From Lachnospiraceae bacterium (GTDB lineage: Bacteria > Bacillota > Clostridia > Lachnospirales > Lachnospiraceae), in contig VSNO01000167.1 of NCBI GenBank assembly GCA_009774375.1, forward strand, positions 1 to 8,947: a DNA stretch of 8,947 nucleotides. Reading direction: 5' to 3'. Below are positions 1 through 6,312 of this stretch, piece by piece. Below the pieces are notes generated by a model. It had not been told where the DNA came from. It saw only the letters and a list, made by a program, of their open reading frames with translations, and ran no database searches. How positions within the stretch are numbered: the first letter of the stretch is position 1; every line of letters begins with the position of its first letter. Made by a program: the position numbers and the translations under genes.

Positions 1-3
1 TAT

Positions 4-84
4 CTATACTTTATTGCATTGGTTTTCCCTGCGTTGGAAAATCCAATTATAATCTTTGACTTTTTCTACTCTGAATACTGGCAT
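4..84 (-). pseudogene. Truncated 5' end of an integrative-element replication/HTH gene (remnant)
   Basis: A 26-codon reading frame starts at ATG 84 behind a good AAAGGA box (94-99) with 9-base spacing. Its first residues, MPVFRVEKVKDY, closely resemble the conserved start (M-A/P-VFRVEK...Y-TVMSN) of the DnaD/helix-turn-helix replication-type proteins common on Clostridiales integrative elements. After residue 12 the similarity stops abruptly, and the frame closes at a TAG (4-6) after QRRENQCNKV. The break falls at a strong hairpin (18-47). I read this as the 5' end of such a gene cut by recombination or deletion. The family match is from memory over only 12 residues, so chance similarity is possible. 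Confidence 0.4.
18..47. repeat. Imperfect inverted repeat / hairpin at the remnant junction
   Basis: ATTGGTTTTCC (18-28) pairs with GGAAAA (36-41) and CCAAT (43-47), giving 11 base pairs with one bulged T (42) and a 7-base loop. Neither strand has a convincing T tract after it, so it is not an obvious terminator. It coincides with the point where the HTH-like reading frame at 4-84 loses its similarity, so it could mark a recombination or attachment site. Confidence 0.6.
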
Positions 85-218
85 AATAGCTTGTCCTTTC
101 GTTGTGTAAGAAAGTCGAAGTCCGCAGCTTTGAGGTTCGTGTGGGTATGCGTCTTAGTGATTGTATTTTGTGTGATTCGATTTACTGCAATCTTCCCGGT
201 TTGCTTCTGCAAAGCGCC

Positions 219-356
219 TCACAACGCTGCCCTTATCATATTATCAAACAGGGCATACTGCCCGACCGGCACTGTGCCCTTTACCTGCCCGGATTCCACA
301 AACTCCCTTTGATGAATCTGATAAAACCTGGCTGTCCCACCCTGAAAGTTTTCCCC
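219..356 (-). pseudogene. Startless C-terminal protein fragment, family unknown
   Basis: An open stretch of 45 codons lies between a TGA at 357-359 and a TGA at 219-221. It has no plausible start, and its only Met is at codon 40. The composition is protein-like (FYQIHQREFVESGQ, then VKGTVPVGQYALFDNM and a final IRAAL). It lies 135 bp upstream of the truncated HTH-like gene and on the same strand, so it could be the tail of another gene of the same degraded element. I do not recognise the family. It might also be a chance open frame of this short length. Confidence 0.25.
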
Positions 357-365
357 TCAACCCGC

Positions 366-374
366 ATTATAGCA
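366..374 (-). promoter_or_regulatory. Extended -10 promoter element
   Basis: Reading the minus strand, the sequence is TGCTATAAT, a perfect extended -10 (TGnTATAAT). The -35 position 17 bases upstream (GCATAA) is a poor match, as extended -10 promoters allow. It lies just 26 bases past the maturase stop and faces the remnant region at 1-356, so it would fire out of the operon into the degraded element. Confidence 0.45.
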
Positions 375-399
375 CAAAGAACACAGGATTATGCATAAA

Positions 400-1518
400 T
401 CACCGATGAAGAATGTCTCCGCATGCATTTTGAAACAGAGCCGCGGCCTCCTCAAGCCTGTGTATGACATAATCAAAAAATTCATAATAGGACATGCAAA
501 AACAGTTTTTCGGCATCCGATGCCGCCTGCACCCGCCCCTGCAGATGGGTGCGTATTTACAGTGCCGGCAGTCTTCATGCATCCTGGCAGATTCCTCGAT
601 AAAGCGGATTTCTTTTCTTTTTTCATTAATCCTGTCAAAAGAGACTTCGTTCAGACTGCCAAGCCTGTATCCGTCCAGCACATAAAAATCGCAGGGGTAG
701 ACTTCCCCGTCCGCCTCCACCACATGCTGACAGGAGCATACGCCGTTCATACCGCAGACGTTCGCCGGCATCAGCAGGAGCATCTTAACATATTCCTCAA
801 ACTGCTGTATGTGTACGATAACCCCGCTTTTCAGATCGTTATACCACAGGTCGAAAAGCGTTTTCAGAAAATGCCCGTAGGCTTTTGGCGTAAGCGTATA
901 CGCAAACCGCTCCTGTTCCCTCGCGATCGGATTCAGGCAGGGGATGAACTGCAGATAAGTAAAACCGTTCTGTTTATTAAAATCATAAATCTGCGTGATT
1001 TTTTTGGCTGTCATCGCATGAACTACCGTGAGGATATTAAAATCCACACCATATTTTTTCAAAAGCCCGATGCCTTCCATGACCCGCACAAAGCTTCCTT
1101 CTCCCTGTCCGTCAACCCGGAAGCGGTCATGGATAAATCCGGTTCCGTCCAGCGAAATTCCGACCAGAAAATTATTTTCTTTCAAAAACTCCGCCCATTT
1201 CTCGTCCAGACAGGTTCCGTTGGTCTGAATCGCATTGGAGATATGCAGGCCCTTTGTATTATATTTTTTCTGCAGCACGACTGCTTTCCGGTAAAAATCA
1301 AGCCCGCGCAAAAAAGGTTCCCCGCCCTGATAGGTAAAGGAACAGGCCGTATCCGAGTAATCCAGGGCTTTTCGGATCACGTTTTCCAACGTCTCCTCCG
1401 ACATAAAACCGTAAGATTCCACTTCCCTGTTTTTCACCTCATCATGGTAAAAACAATAATGACATCGCAAATTGCACATTCCTGAAGCCGGCTTTAATAA
1501 CACGCTGATGTTGGGCAT
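400..1518 (-). CDS. Anaerobic sulfatase-maturating enzyme (anSME), radical SAM/SPASM protein
   Basis: This 372-residue cytoplasmic radical SAM enzyme oxidises the active-site Cys or Ser of sulfatases to formylglycine. The SAM cluster motif is Cys15-x3-Cys19-x2-Cys22, followed by QGGEP (64-68) and the NAIQTNGT and ISLDG strands. The SPASM-type tail has Cys255, Cys261, Cys276-Asp277, Cys317, Cys320, Cys326 and Cys330, with Cys341 before the YYEFF segment. From memory, these positions match the Clostridium perfringens enzyme (anSMEcpe) residue for residue up to Cys330, including the proposed base Asp277; the last cysteine is Cys348 there, after a longer loop. This agreement and the AGGCGG box (1526-1531) support the ATG at 1518, not 1548. 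It lies 65 bp after the DUF5107 gene with no terminator visible, so it is likely the last operon gene. Its sulfatase partner is not in the window. Confidence 0.94.
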   Translation of the reverse strand: MPNISVLLKPASGMCNLRCHYCFYHDEVKNREVESYGFMSEETLENVIRKALDYSDTACSFTYQGGEPFLRGLDFYRKAVVLQKKYNTKGLHISNAIQTNGTCLDEKWAEFLKENNFLVGISLDGTGFIHDRFRVDGQGEGSFVRVMEGIGLLKKYGVDFNILTVVHAMTAKKITQIYDFNKQNGFTYLQFIPCLNPIAREQERFAYTLTPKAYGHFLKTLFDLWYNDLKSGVIVHIQQFEEYVKMLLLMPANVCGMNGVCSCQHVVEADGEVYPCDFYVLDGYRLGSLNEVSFDRINEKRKEIRFIEESARMHEDCRHCKYAPICRGGCRRHRMPKNCFCMSYYEFFDYVIHRLEEAAALFQNACGDILHR

Positions 1519-1525
1519 AATCTGT

Positions 1526-1531
1526 CCGCCT
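1526..1531 (-). promoter_or_regulatory. Ribosome binding site that sets the maturase start
   Basis: AGGCGG on the minus strand lies 7 bases before the ATG at 1518. It decides against the in-frame ATG at 1548. It is weaker than the AGGAGG-type sites of the other genes, which suggests lower translation of this last gene. Confidence 0.65.
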
Positions 1532-1583
1532 TTCCGTCTGCATCCCACAGATCAGATTGCAGCAAACTGCTCTGCATGAATGA

Positions 1584-3158
1584 TCAATACGCTTTAAAAT
1601 TATATTTGTGCGGAATTTCTTTTTTCTCACCGTACAGGTTTTGATATAGTCCGCTCCATAACTGTGCGAGGGAATCTTCGCCCTCGCGGATATCTTCCAT
1701 TTCAAGTCCGCCGTTTTGTTCCAGCAGTTCATATGCTTCTTTGTCTTTTCCAAGATGATACAGGGCGCGGATCAGATAAAAGTCCAGATTATCCCCGTCG
1801 ATCAGAAATTCGTCCGGCCTTAACGACGGCGGCGGGCAATGCAGTTTGGACGTTTCAAAAAATGTCCGCCACTTTTCCAAAGACTCCTCTTTTACCGTAA
1901 ATTCCAGATGTTCCGAAAGCTTTCCCTGCTTTTTCAGTGCGCCATAACCGCTTCCCGGGAAAACTACCGCCGCTCGATTCCGAGCCATGGGCTTTGTTTC
2001 CGCCAGTTTTTTCTCCATATTTTCCCAGACGGACAAAATGTCCTGCTCCTCCGCAAAGCATGCGGTCCGTTCCGGATGTCCAAGGCTTAACGTTTCCGGC
2101 GAAATTTTCACAGGGCCGTACTGCTCCATCCATTCCCATGCCGTATGGGGCGCCATCGGGACGCAGCCGTACTGGGTTTTTCCGATCCCCGCCTGTATTT
2201 CAACGTATCTGCCGGCCTGATCTGTGAGAAATTCCTGCCAGCGGTCCGAAGCGTCGCCGTTCCCCCAGGAAAACAGCTTGCGGGCTCTCAAACGCGCGGT
2301 AGAAACCTGTAACAGACCATAGCCCGTCCGATCCACATTGGCAATATATTTCGGACTTTTTTCCGGTATATCGAAAAAGTAATCCGTCGATTTAGGAATC
2401 TTTTTGTAATCCGTTATATCAATGCCTTTTACGAAAGGCAGAGATGTTTTGTACACCGCCCCATCCCCGAACGTGAACGCTTTTTCTGCCGGAACGATGA
2501 TCCTGCCGCCCTCATATTCGCAGACCGCCATGTTGCTCCACCAGTACATCGGAACCACTTCACTTCTCTCGTTTACAATACGCATCCTGCAATTTAAAAA
2601 CGGGCTGTCCGGCTCCAGCCAGAAATCCATCTGATACGGAACGCCCCTGATCCGTTCGTACTCATACATCCGCAGCACGGGAATCCCATTTTCCAGTTCC
2701 GTTTCCGCGGTATACAGCGGCTCTGTCGTGAGCGGCGAGTGTCCGATGATACCGATATTCCATTCCACGCCGCCGGAAAACCATGCGTTACGCACCGCAA
2801 GGTTGGAAAACCGGAGTACGTCGTTGGTATAAAGAAGGTTTCTGCCTTGTTTTTTATCCCACAATTCCCAGAGCCTTCCGCCATATTCAGGCAGAAATAC
2901 GGCCTTTAAGCAATCGTTTTCCAATACGGCCGTCCGTATCTCCCGCTCGGAGAGTTCCCGCGTATAGTCATTATACTGCCTGTAGGGATAGGCGCTGCTC
3001 TTTCGCCCATAACCCTCGTATATTTCATCATCCTCTTCGAGACGGAATTCCAGTTCATTTTGCAAAATACGTTCACCCAGCAGATCAGGGACGCTGCTTT
3101 CTTCACCCAGGACTGCCATGCGAATCTTCTTTTTCGCAAATTCAAGTTTCGGCTTCAT
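1584..3158 (-). CDS. Compact DUF5107 protein (galactose-mutarotase-like fold) with short TPR-like tail
   Basis: A 524-residue cytoplasmic protein (no signal or membrane segment) that I recognise as DUF5107 by family hallmarks: LPEYGGRLWELWDK at 89-102, a tract to NLLYTND, and WFSGGVEWNIGIIGHSP at 126-142. A later block, YGCVPMAPHTAWEWMEQYG, matches the end of the beta-sandwich domain. DUF5107 domains resemble aldose 1-epimerases (galactose mutarotase superfamily), but the reaction is not established. Many relatives are roughly twice this long, with a C-terminal array of TPR repeats. Here only about one helical pair remains (RALYHLGKDKEAYELLEQ near 456-473) before a terminal IPHKYNF tail, so this is a short form. 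The ATG at 3158 is chosen over 3182 because AAGGAGGAAAC (3161-3171) lies just before it. It is 104 bp downstream of the phosphorylase, pointing to a shared role in sugar handling, for example anomer interconversion or hydrolysis. That role is inference. Confidence 0.85.
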   Translation of the reverse strand: MKPKLEFAKKKIRMAVLGEESSVPDLLGERILQNELEFRLEEDDEIYEGYGRKSSAYPYRQYNDYTRELSEREIRTAVLENDCLKAVFLPEYGGRLWELWDKKQGRNLLYTNDVLRFSNLAVRNAWFSGGVEWNIGIIGHSPLTTEPLYTAETELENGIPVLRMYEYERIRGVPYQMDFWLEPDSPFLNCRMRIVNERSEVVPMYWWSNMAVCEYEGGRIIVPAEKAFTFGDGAVYKTSLPFVKGIDITDYKKIPKSTDYFFDIPEKSPKYIANVDRTGYGLLQVSTARLRARKLFSWGNGDASDRWQEFLTDQAGRYVEIQAGIGKTQYGCVPMAPHTAWEWMEQYGPVKISPETLSLGHPERTACFAEEQDILSVWENMEKKLAETKPMARNRAAVVFPGSGYGALKKQGKLSEHLEFTVKEESLEKWRTFFETSKLHCPPPSLRPDEFLIDGDNLDFYLIRALYHLGKDKEAYELLEQNGGLEMEDIREGEDSLAQLWSGLYQNLYGEKKEIPHKYNFKAY

Positions 3159-3160
3159 CA

Positions 3161-3171
3161 GTTTCCTCCTT
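3161..3171 (-). promoter_or_regulatory. Ribosome binding site that sets the DUF5107 start
   Basis: AAGGAGGAAAC on the minus strand carries a full AGGAGG (3165-3170), 6 bases before the ATG at 3158. The longer in-frame start at 3182 lacks such a site, so the shorter protein is preferred. Confidence 0.8.
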
Positions 3172-3182
3172 GTTAAAACCAA

Positions 3183-3219
3183 CAGCTATCGCCGGAAAAA
3201 CCTCCTCCGGTAATAGCTG
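3183..3219 (-). repeat. Intercistronic stem-loop between phosphorylase and DUF5107 genes
   Basis: CAGCTAT (3183-3189) pairs with ATAGCTG (3213-3219), and inside it CCGGA (3192-3196) pairs with TCCGG (3206-3210), separated by a 2x2 internal loop. The apical loop is 9 bases and on the minus strand carries GGAGG. In the transcript the stem is followed by TTGGTTTTAAC, a weak T tract, and the next ribosome binding site comes about a dozen bases later. A partial terminator or an mRNA-stabilising processing hairpin that lowers DUF5107 and maturase expression would both fit. Confidence 0.6.
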
Positions 3220-3262
3220 CTGATTCTCATTCCATCAGTAACTTGCAGTAAAATAAAACTTG

Positions 3263-5431
3263 CTAAATTTCATACCACCGAATCTCGTTCGCTTCCAGAT
3301 CCAGTTCGAAACTGCTTCCATCGCCCCGGTAAACGACTGTAGCCTGTGGCACATACGTATTATTGACCACACAGAATTTACCGTTCTTCACATAGGCATG
3401 GACATCCACGTTATAGTTTGACGATATCCACCGGTTCAGCTCCTCCTCGCTGTGGGCCGACCAGAGCACTGCCCTGTGGAGCAGGCGGCTGTTCTCAAAG
3501 GAGTAGGGCAGCCCTGAAAAATACACCGCGCGCCCGGCTCCGTATTCGTTCACCGCCAACTGAACCTCTTTTTCCCGCTGTACCAGCACCCGGGCTCCTT
3601 CCAGGGCATAAATCCCTTTCTTTCCCTCGCCAAAGTCCACTTCTCCCGTACAGTCTCCCATGATAAAGTGATCCGGGTGTTCCTCCCAGTTATATTTATC
3701 ATAGCCCAGCGTAAAGCCAGTTTCTTTCTCCACGCCAAGCACTGCGGACATTTGAAGATAACGTCCCTGATACTGATGGCCGGAAGGCTCGCCAACGCCG
3801 ATCAGGCCGCCGCCGTTCCAGACGAATTTCTTCACCGCTGAGGAGATTTCCGCATCCTCCCAGACTGCCCCGCCTGTATGCGCCGTATCCCCGTCGCCCA
3901 CGTTGATCAGGACATCTATGTCGTCCAGTATGCCCGGATCGGCTTTGATATCGTCAAAGCTTATAAACCGCACTTCGTAAGGCGCGCCGGACAGAGCCTC
4001 AATTATCCCGGCATAGGAGTAGTTCTGCTTCTGGTACAACGCATGGTGCACCATATGGCAGCCCCAGGACCTGGCTCTGCCCCAGCTGTTAAGGACAGCC
4101 ACCGTCTTGACACAATAGGGAGTCGTCCCTTTGATGTTCGCATAGAGTTCCCTGAACTCGTTGCAGACATCCTCCACATAGTCAATAAACTCCGGGAACT
4201 GGCAGGCCAGTTTCAGATAACCGCCATAGCCGATCCGGTCGATCGGTTTTCTCAAAATAGCGCGTCTCGCGGTAACCCAGTTCTCCTTCGCCTCCCGAAC
4301 GGGATTTCCCCCCTCATGGAATGTGTCGGGGAAAAAGTAGGGCAGAAAACGTCCCTCCGTATATTTTATCCCGGAAATGTCAGAGATGAGGCGCAGGGTA
4401 GAACCGTTCCCTACGGAACCAACCACCGCATCCAGGCCGATTGATTGAAACTCATCCAGATATGGCTCCGTGCCGATCCAGTGATCGCCCAGAAACATCA
4501 TGGCTTCTTTTCCCATTTCATGGGTAATCTCCACCATCTCCTTCACCAGCTTTGCCACTTCCCGGCACTGGAAGGCCATAAAATCTTTATATTCCTTAGA
4601 CGGGATCCGGTACTGGTTATTGTAATACCCCTGGTCGATAATATACTCCGGACGGAAAGGATATCCGGCCTCCCGTTCAAACTGCTCCAGAATGTAGGGG
4701 GAGACAGACGCGGAATAACCGTACCAGTCCACATATTTCTCCCGTTTCAGCTCGTCAAAGACCAGCGTAAACTGATGGAAAAAAGTCGTATATCTGATCA
4801 CATTCACATAAGGATGCTCTTCAATAAACTTGCGGAGACGCTCCATCGTATACTTCCGGGTCTTAGGCTGACGCACGTCAAAAGTGATCTGGCGCTCGAA
4901 GTCTTTCCAGTCGTTGGTAACCGCATTGTACATATGCACAGGGTCCCAGATCAGATAAGCCAGGAAGCTCACCGTATAGTCATGAAAAGCCTGCGGCGCG
5001 TCAATGACCACGCAGCCTGTCTCTTTCTCGTAACGCCAGGAATCCGCGGAGACAGGATCTCCGATCGTGCGGTCCATCACTTCCCACCAGCGCCTGATAT
5101 CATCATGGTCGTTCGCCTTCAGCAGATCAGGGCTGATCCCCTTCATTAACGGTATGGACAACGGACCGTCCAGGGCGGTATGAAATCCGGTCATGATATA
5201 GCACTGCTGAACCTCATCCGGATTGGCTTTCGCCCATGCGTTGTCCTTACGGGTGGTATAGTAGGTGGAGTAAACTTTCGCGTCCACCTGCCTCAGTTCT
5301 TCCGGGTAGTCCGTACCGTCACAGTCCCTGATCGCGTCGGCTCCCCACCGTTTTAAAAGTTCCAGGGTCTCTGGTACCACATCCACATCAGTGGGAATGG
5401 TCACCCGACCGGTTTTCTGTTCCTTACACAT
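3263..5431 (-). CDS. lnpA: GH112 1,3-beta-galactosyl-N-acetylhexosamine phosphorylase (galacto-N-biose/lacto-N-biose phosphorylase)
   Basis: This cytoplasmic inverting phosphorylase of 722 residues splits Gal-beta-1,3-GalNAc or Gal-beta-1,3-GlcNAc with phosphate into alpha-galactose 1-phosphate and the free N-acetylhexosamine. Compared from memory with the Bifidobacterium longum enzyme (751 aa), this protein aligns with a steady +3 offset: Arg35 (Arg32), WDPV with Pro164/Val165, Asn169 (Asn166), Arg213 (Arg210), Asp316 in LGDHW (general acid Asp313), Ser339, and Arg361/Tyr365/Phe367 in the RFLPYFF block. A TIM-barrel part runs to about 430, a Rossmann/glutaminase-like middle domain (GVGEPSG) to about 640, then a beta-sandwich tail. 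It is about 30 residues shorter than the bifidobacterial enzyme, mainly through a missing loop in the middle domain. The start at 5431 has AGGAGG 8 bases upstream. GH112 also contains D-galactosyl-1,4-L-rhamnose phosphorylases. Retention of Asn169 and the pocket residues favours an N-acetylhexosamine substrate, but the GNB versus LNB preference is not decided. Confidence 0.95.
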   Translation of the reverse strand: MCKEQKTGRVTIPTDVDVVPETLELLKRWGADAIRDCDGTDYPEELRQVDAKVYSTYYTTRKDNAWAKANPDEVQQCYIMTGFHTALDGPLSIPLMKGISPDLLKANDHDDIRRWWEVMDRTIGDPVSADSWRYEKETGCVVIDAPQAFHDYTVSFLAYLIWDPVHMYNAVTNDWKDFERQITFDVRQPKTRKYTMERLRKFIEEHPYVNVIRYTTFFHQFTLVFDELKREKYVDWYGYSASVSPYILEQFEREAGYPFRPEYIIDQGYYNNQYRIPSKEYKDFMAFQCREVAKLVKEMVEITHEMGKEAMMFLGDHWIGTEPYLDEFQSIGLDAVVGSVGNGSTLRLISDISGIKYTEGRFLPYFFPDTFHEGGNPVREAKENWVTARRAILRKPIDRIGYGGYLKLACQFPEFIDYVEDVCNEFRELYANIKGTTPYCVKTVAVLNSWGRARSWGCHMVHHALYQKQNYSYAGIIEALSGAPYEVRFISFDDIKADPGILDDIDVLINVGDGDTAHTGGAVWEDAEISSAVKKFVWNGGGLIGVGEPSGHQYQGRYLQMSAVLGVEKETGFTLGYDKYNWEEHPDHFIMGDCTGEVDFGEGKKGIYALEGARVLVQREKEVQLAVNEYGAGRAVYFSGLPYSFENSRLLHRAVLWSAHSEEELNRWISSNYNVDVHAYVKNGKFCVVNNTYVPQATVVYRGDGSSFELDLEANEIRWYEI

Positions 5432-5450
5432 AAAATAATCCTCCTATCAG

Positions 5451-6296
5451 TTAACCCTTCACACCGCCGCCGGTAACGCCCGCGATAATCTTCTCGGACA
5501 TAAAGATGTACAATAAGAACGTGGGCAGGAATACGATAATGACTGCCGCAAACATTCCGCCATAATTGCCGGTATACTTCATGGAATTAACAATATTCAG
5601 CAAGCCTACGCCTACAGGAGTCATACTCTCACTGGAGGTAAAGATCAGCGCCATAAAGAACTCGTTCCAGACGGACATGAAATTAAAGATTGTCACGGTC
5701 ACGACCGCCGGCTGAACCAATGGCAGCATAATCTTCAAAAATGTCTTGGGAGCGCTGCAGCCGTCCAGATAGGCAGCCTCCTCATAACTTCTGGACAAAG
5801 TAGCAAAAAAGTCCAGCAGATAAATCGTTGTATAGGGTACCCGCATCATAATGTACAGCAGGATTAACAGTATTCTTCCCTTGATTCCCCATTTCACAAC
5901 GAGGGAATAAAGAGGCATGATAACCATAATGGCAGGCACGCTCATGGCAATGACCAGGCCGAGGCGCAGAGCCGTACCGCCTGTAAATTTCCAGCGGGAA
6001 AGCACATAAGCCGCGGGAGCCGAAATTGCCAGCACGCCAAAGCAGGAAACCACAGAATAAAGCAGGGAGTTCCCGAAGAATACCGATACATTCTGTACCT
6101 GCCAGGCCGTGACATAATTCTCCAGATGAAAACCTGATTCAAATTTAAAAATTTTGCCAGTGAAAATTTCCCTGGATGTCGAAAAGCTCGCTCCCAGAAT
6201 CCACCCCAGCATGACTGCCGTAAAGAGTACCCATAAGACGACAACAATATAACCCGGCAATAACTTGAGTTCCTTCTTCCAGTTAAAATCTTTCAT
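5451..6296 (-). CDS. ABC transporter permease, MalG/UgpE-like (CUT1)
   Basis: This is the second channel subunit, 281 residues from the chosen start. The first helix is at about 13-36, and further segments are at about 78-100, 110-132, 141-163, 196-220 and 246-268. The EAA loop is intact (EAA at 173-175, Gly179, LP at 191-192), and the protein ends in GGVKG, like the GAVKG-type tail usual in MalG proteins. An in-frame ATG at 6359 would add 21 residues with a poor leader and overlap the preceding gene. The ATG at 6296 is preferred because GGGAGG (6304-6309) precedes it at normal spacing in the 16-bp gap. The gene ends 19 bp before the phosphorylase start, so the two are almost certainly co-transcribed and translationally close. 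By position it matches bifidobacterial GltC. Confidence 0.94.
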   Translation of the reverse strand: MKDFNWKKELKLLPGYIVVVLWVLFTAVMLGWILGASFSTSREIFTGKIFKFESGFHLENYVTAWQVQNVSVFFGNSLLYSVVSCFGVLAISAPAAYVLSRWKFTGGTALRLGLVIAMSVPAIMVIMPLYSLVVKWGIKGRILLILLYIMMRVPYTTIYLLDFFATLSRSYEEAAYLDGCSAPKTFLKIMLPLVQPAVVTVTIFNFMSVWNEFFMALIFTSSESMTPVGVGLLNIVNSMKYTGNYGGMFAAVIIVFLPTFLLYIFMSEKIIAGVTGGGVKG

Positions 6297-6303
6297 GGTA
6301 GTT

Positions 6304-6309
6304 CCTCCC
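6304..6309 (-). promoter_or_regulatory. Ribosome binding site that sets the second permease start
   Basis: GGGAGG on the minus strand lies 7 bases before the ATG at 6296, inside the 16-bp gap after the first permease stop. It argues against the upstream in-frame ATG at 6359, which would lie within the preceding gene. Confidence 0.8.
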
Positions 6310-6312
6310 TTC

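Larger units (their letters stand above)
1..399. other. Region without an intact gene downstream of the operon; probable remnant DNA
   Basis: No complete gene is supported here. The long plus-strand frames have no ribosome binding site and no recognisable protein features. The region contains two minus-strand gene fragments (4-84 and 219-356), an extended -10 promoter (366-374), a strong imperfect hairpin (18-47) and short GC-rich inverted repeats such as GGGCA-TAC-TGCCC at 251-263. No intrinsic terminator is visible after the sulfatase maturase stop at 400, although a perfect 10-bp palindrome, TTATGCATAA, sits at 389-398. The pattern fits decayed mobile-element DNA next to the operon. Confidence 0.5.

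Noticed and set aside
389..398. TTATGCATAA palindrome as the operon terminator
   Set aside because: It is AT-rich, has no loop or T tract, and cannot form a stable terminator hairpin.
391..1485. 364-codon plus-strand open frame opposite the sulfatase maturase
   Set aside because: It is the antisense shadow of a clear anSME gene, has no ribosome binding site and shows no recognisable protein features.
1549..1583. Terminator or promoter between the DUF5107 and maturase genes
   Set aside because: Only 4-5 bp pairings (around 1558-1576) and no T tract or good promoter boxes were found, so the two genes are treated as co-transcribed.
3878..5149. Plus-strand open frames opposite the GH112 gene
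   Set aside because: They are antisense to conserved catalytic blocks of the phosphorylase and lack start signals.
3263..5431. GH112 as a D-galactosyl-beta-1,4-L-rhamnose phosphorylase
   Set aside because: Pocket residues that match the HexNAc-using enzyme appear retained and the gene order matches the GNB/LNB locus; not fully excluded without a tree.
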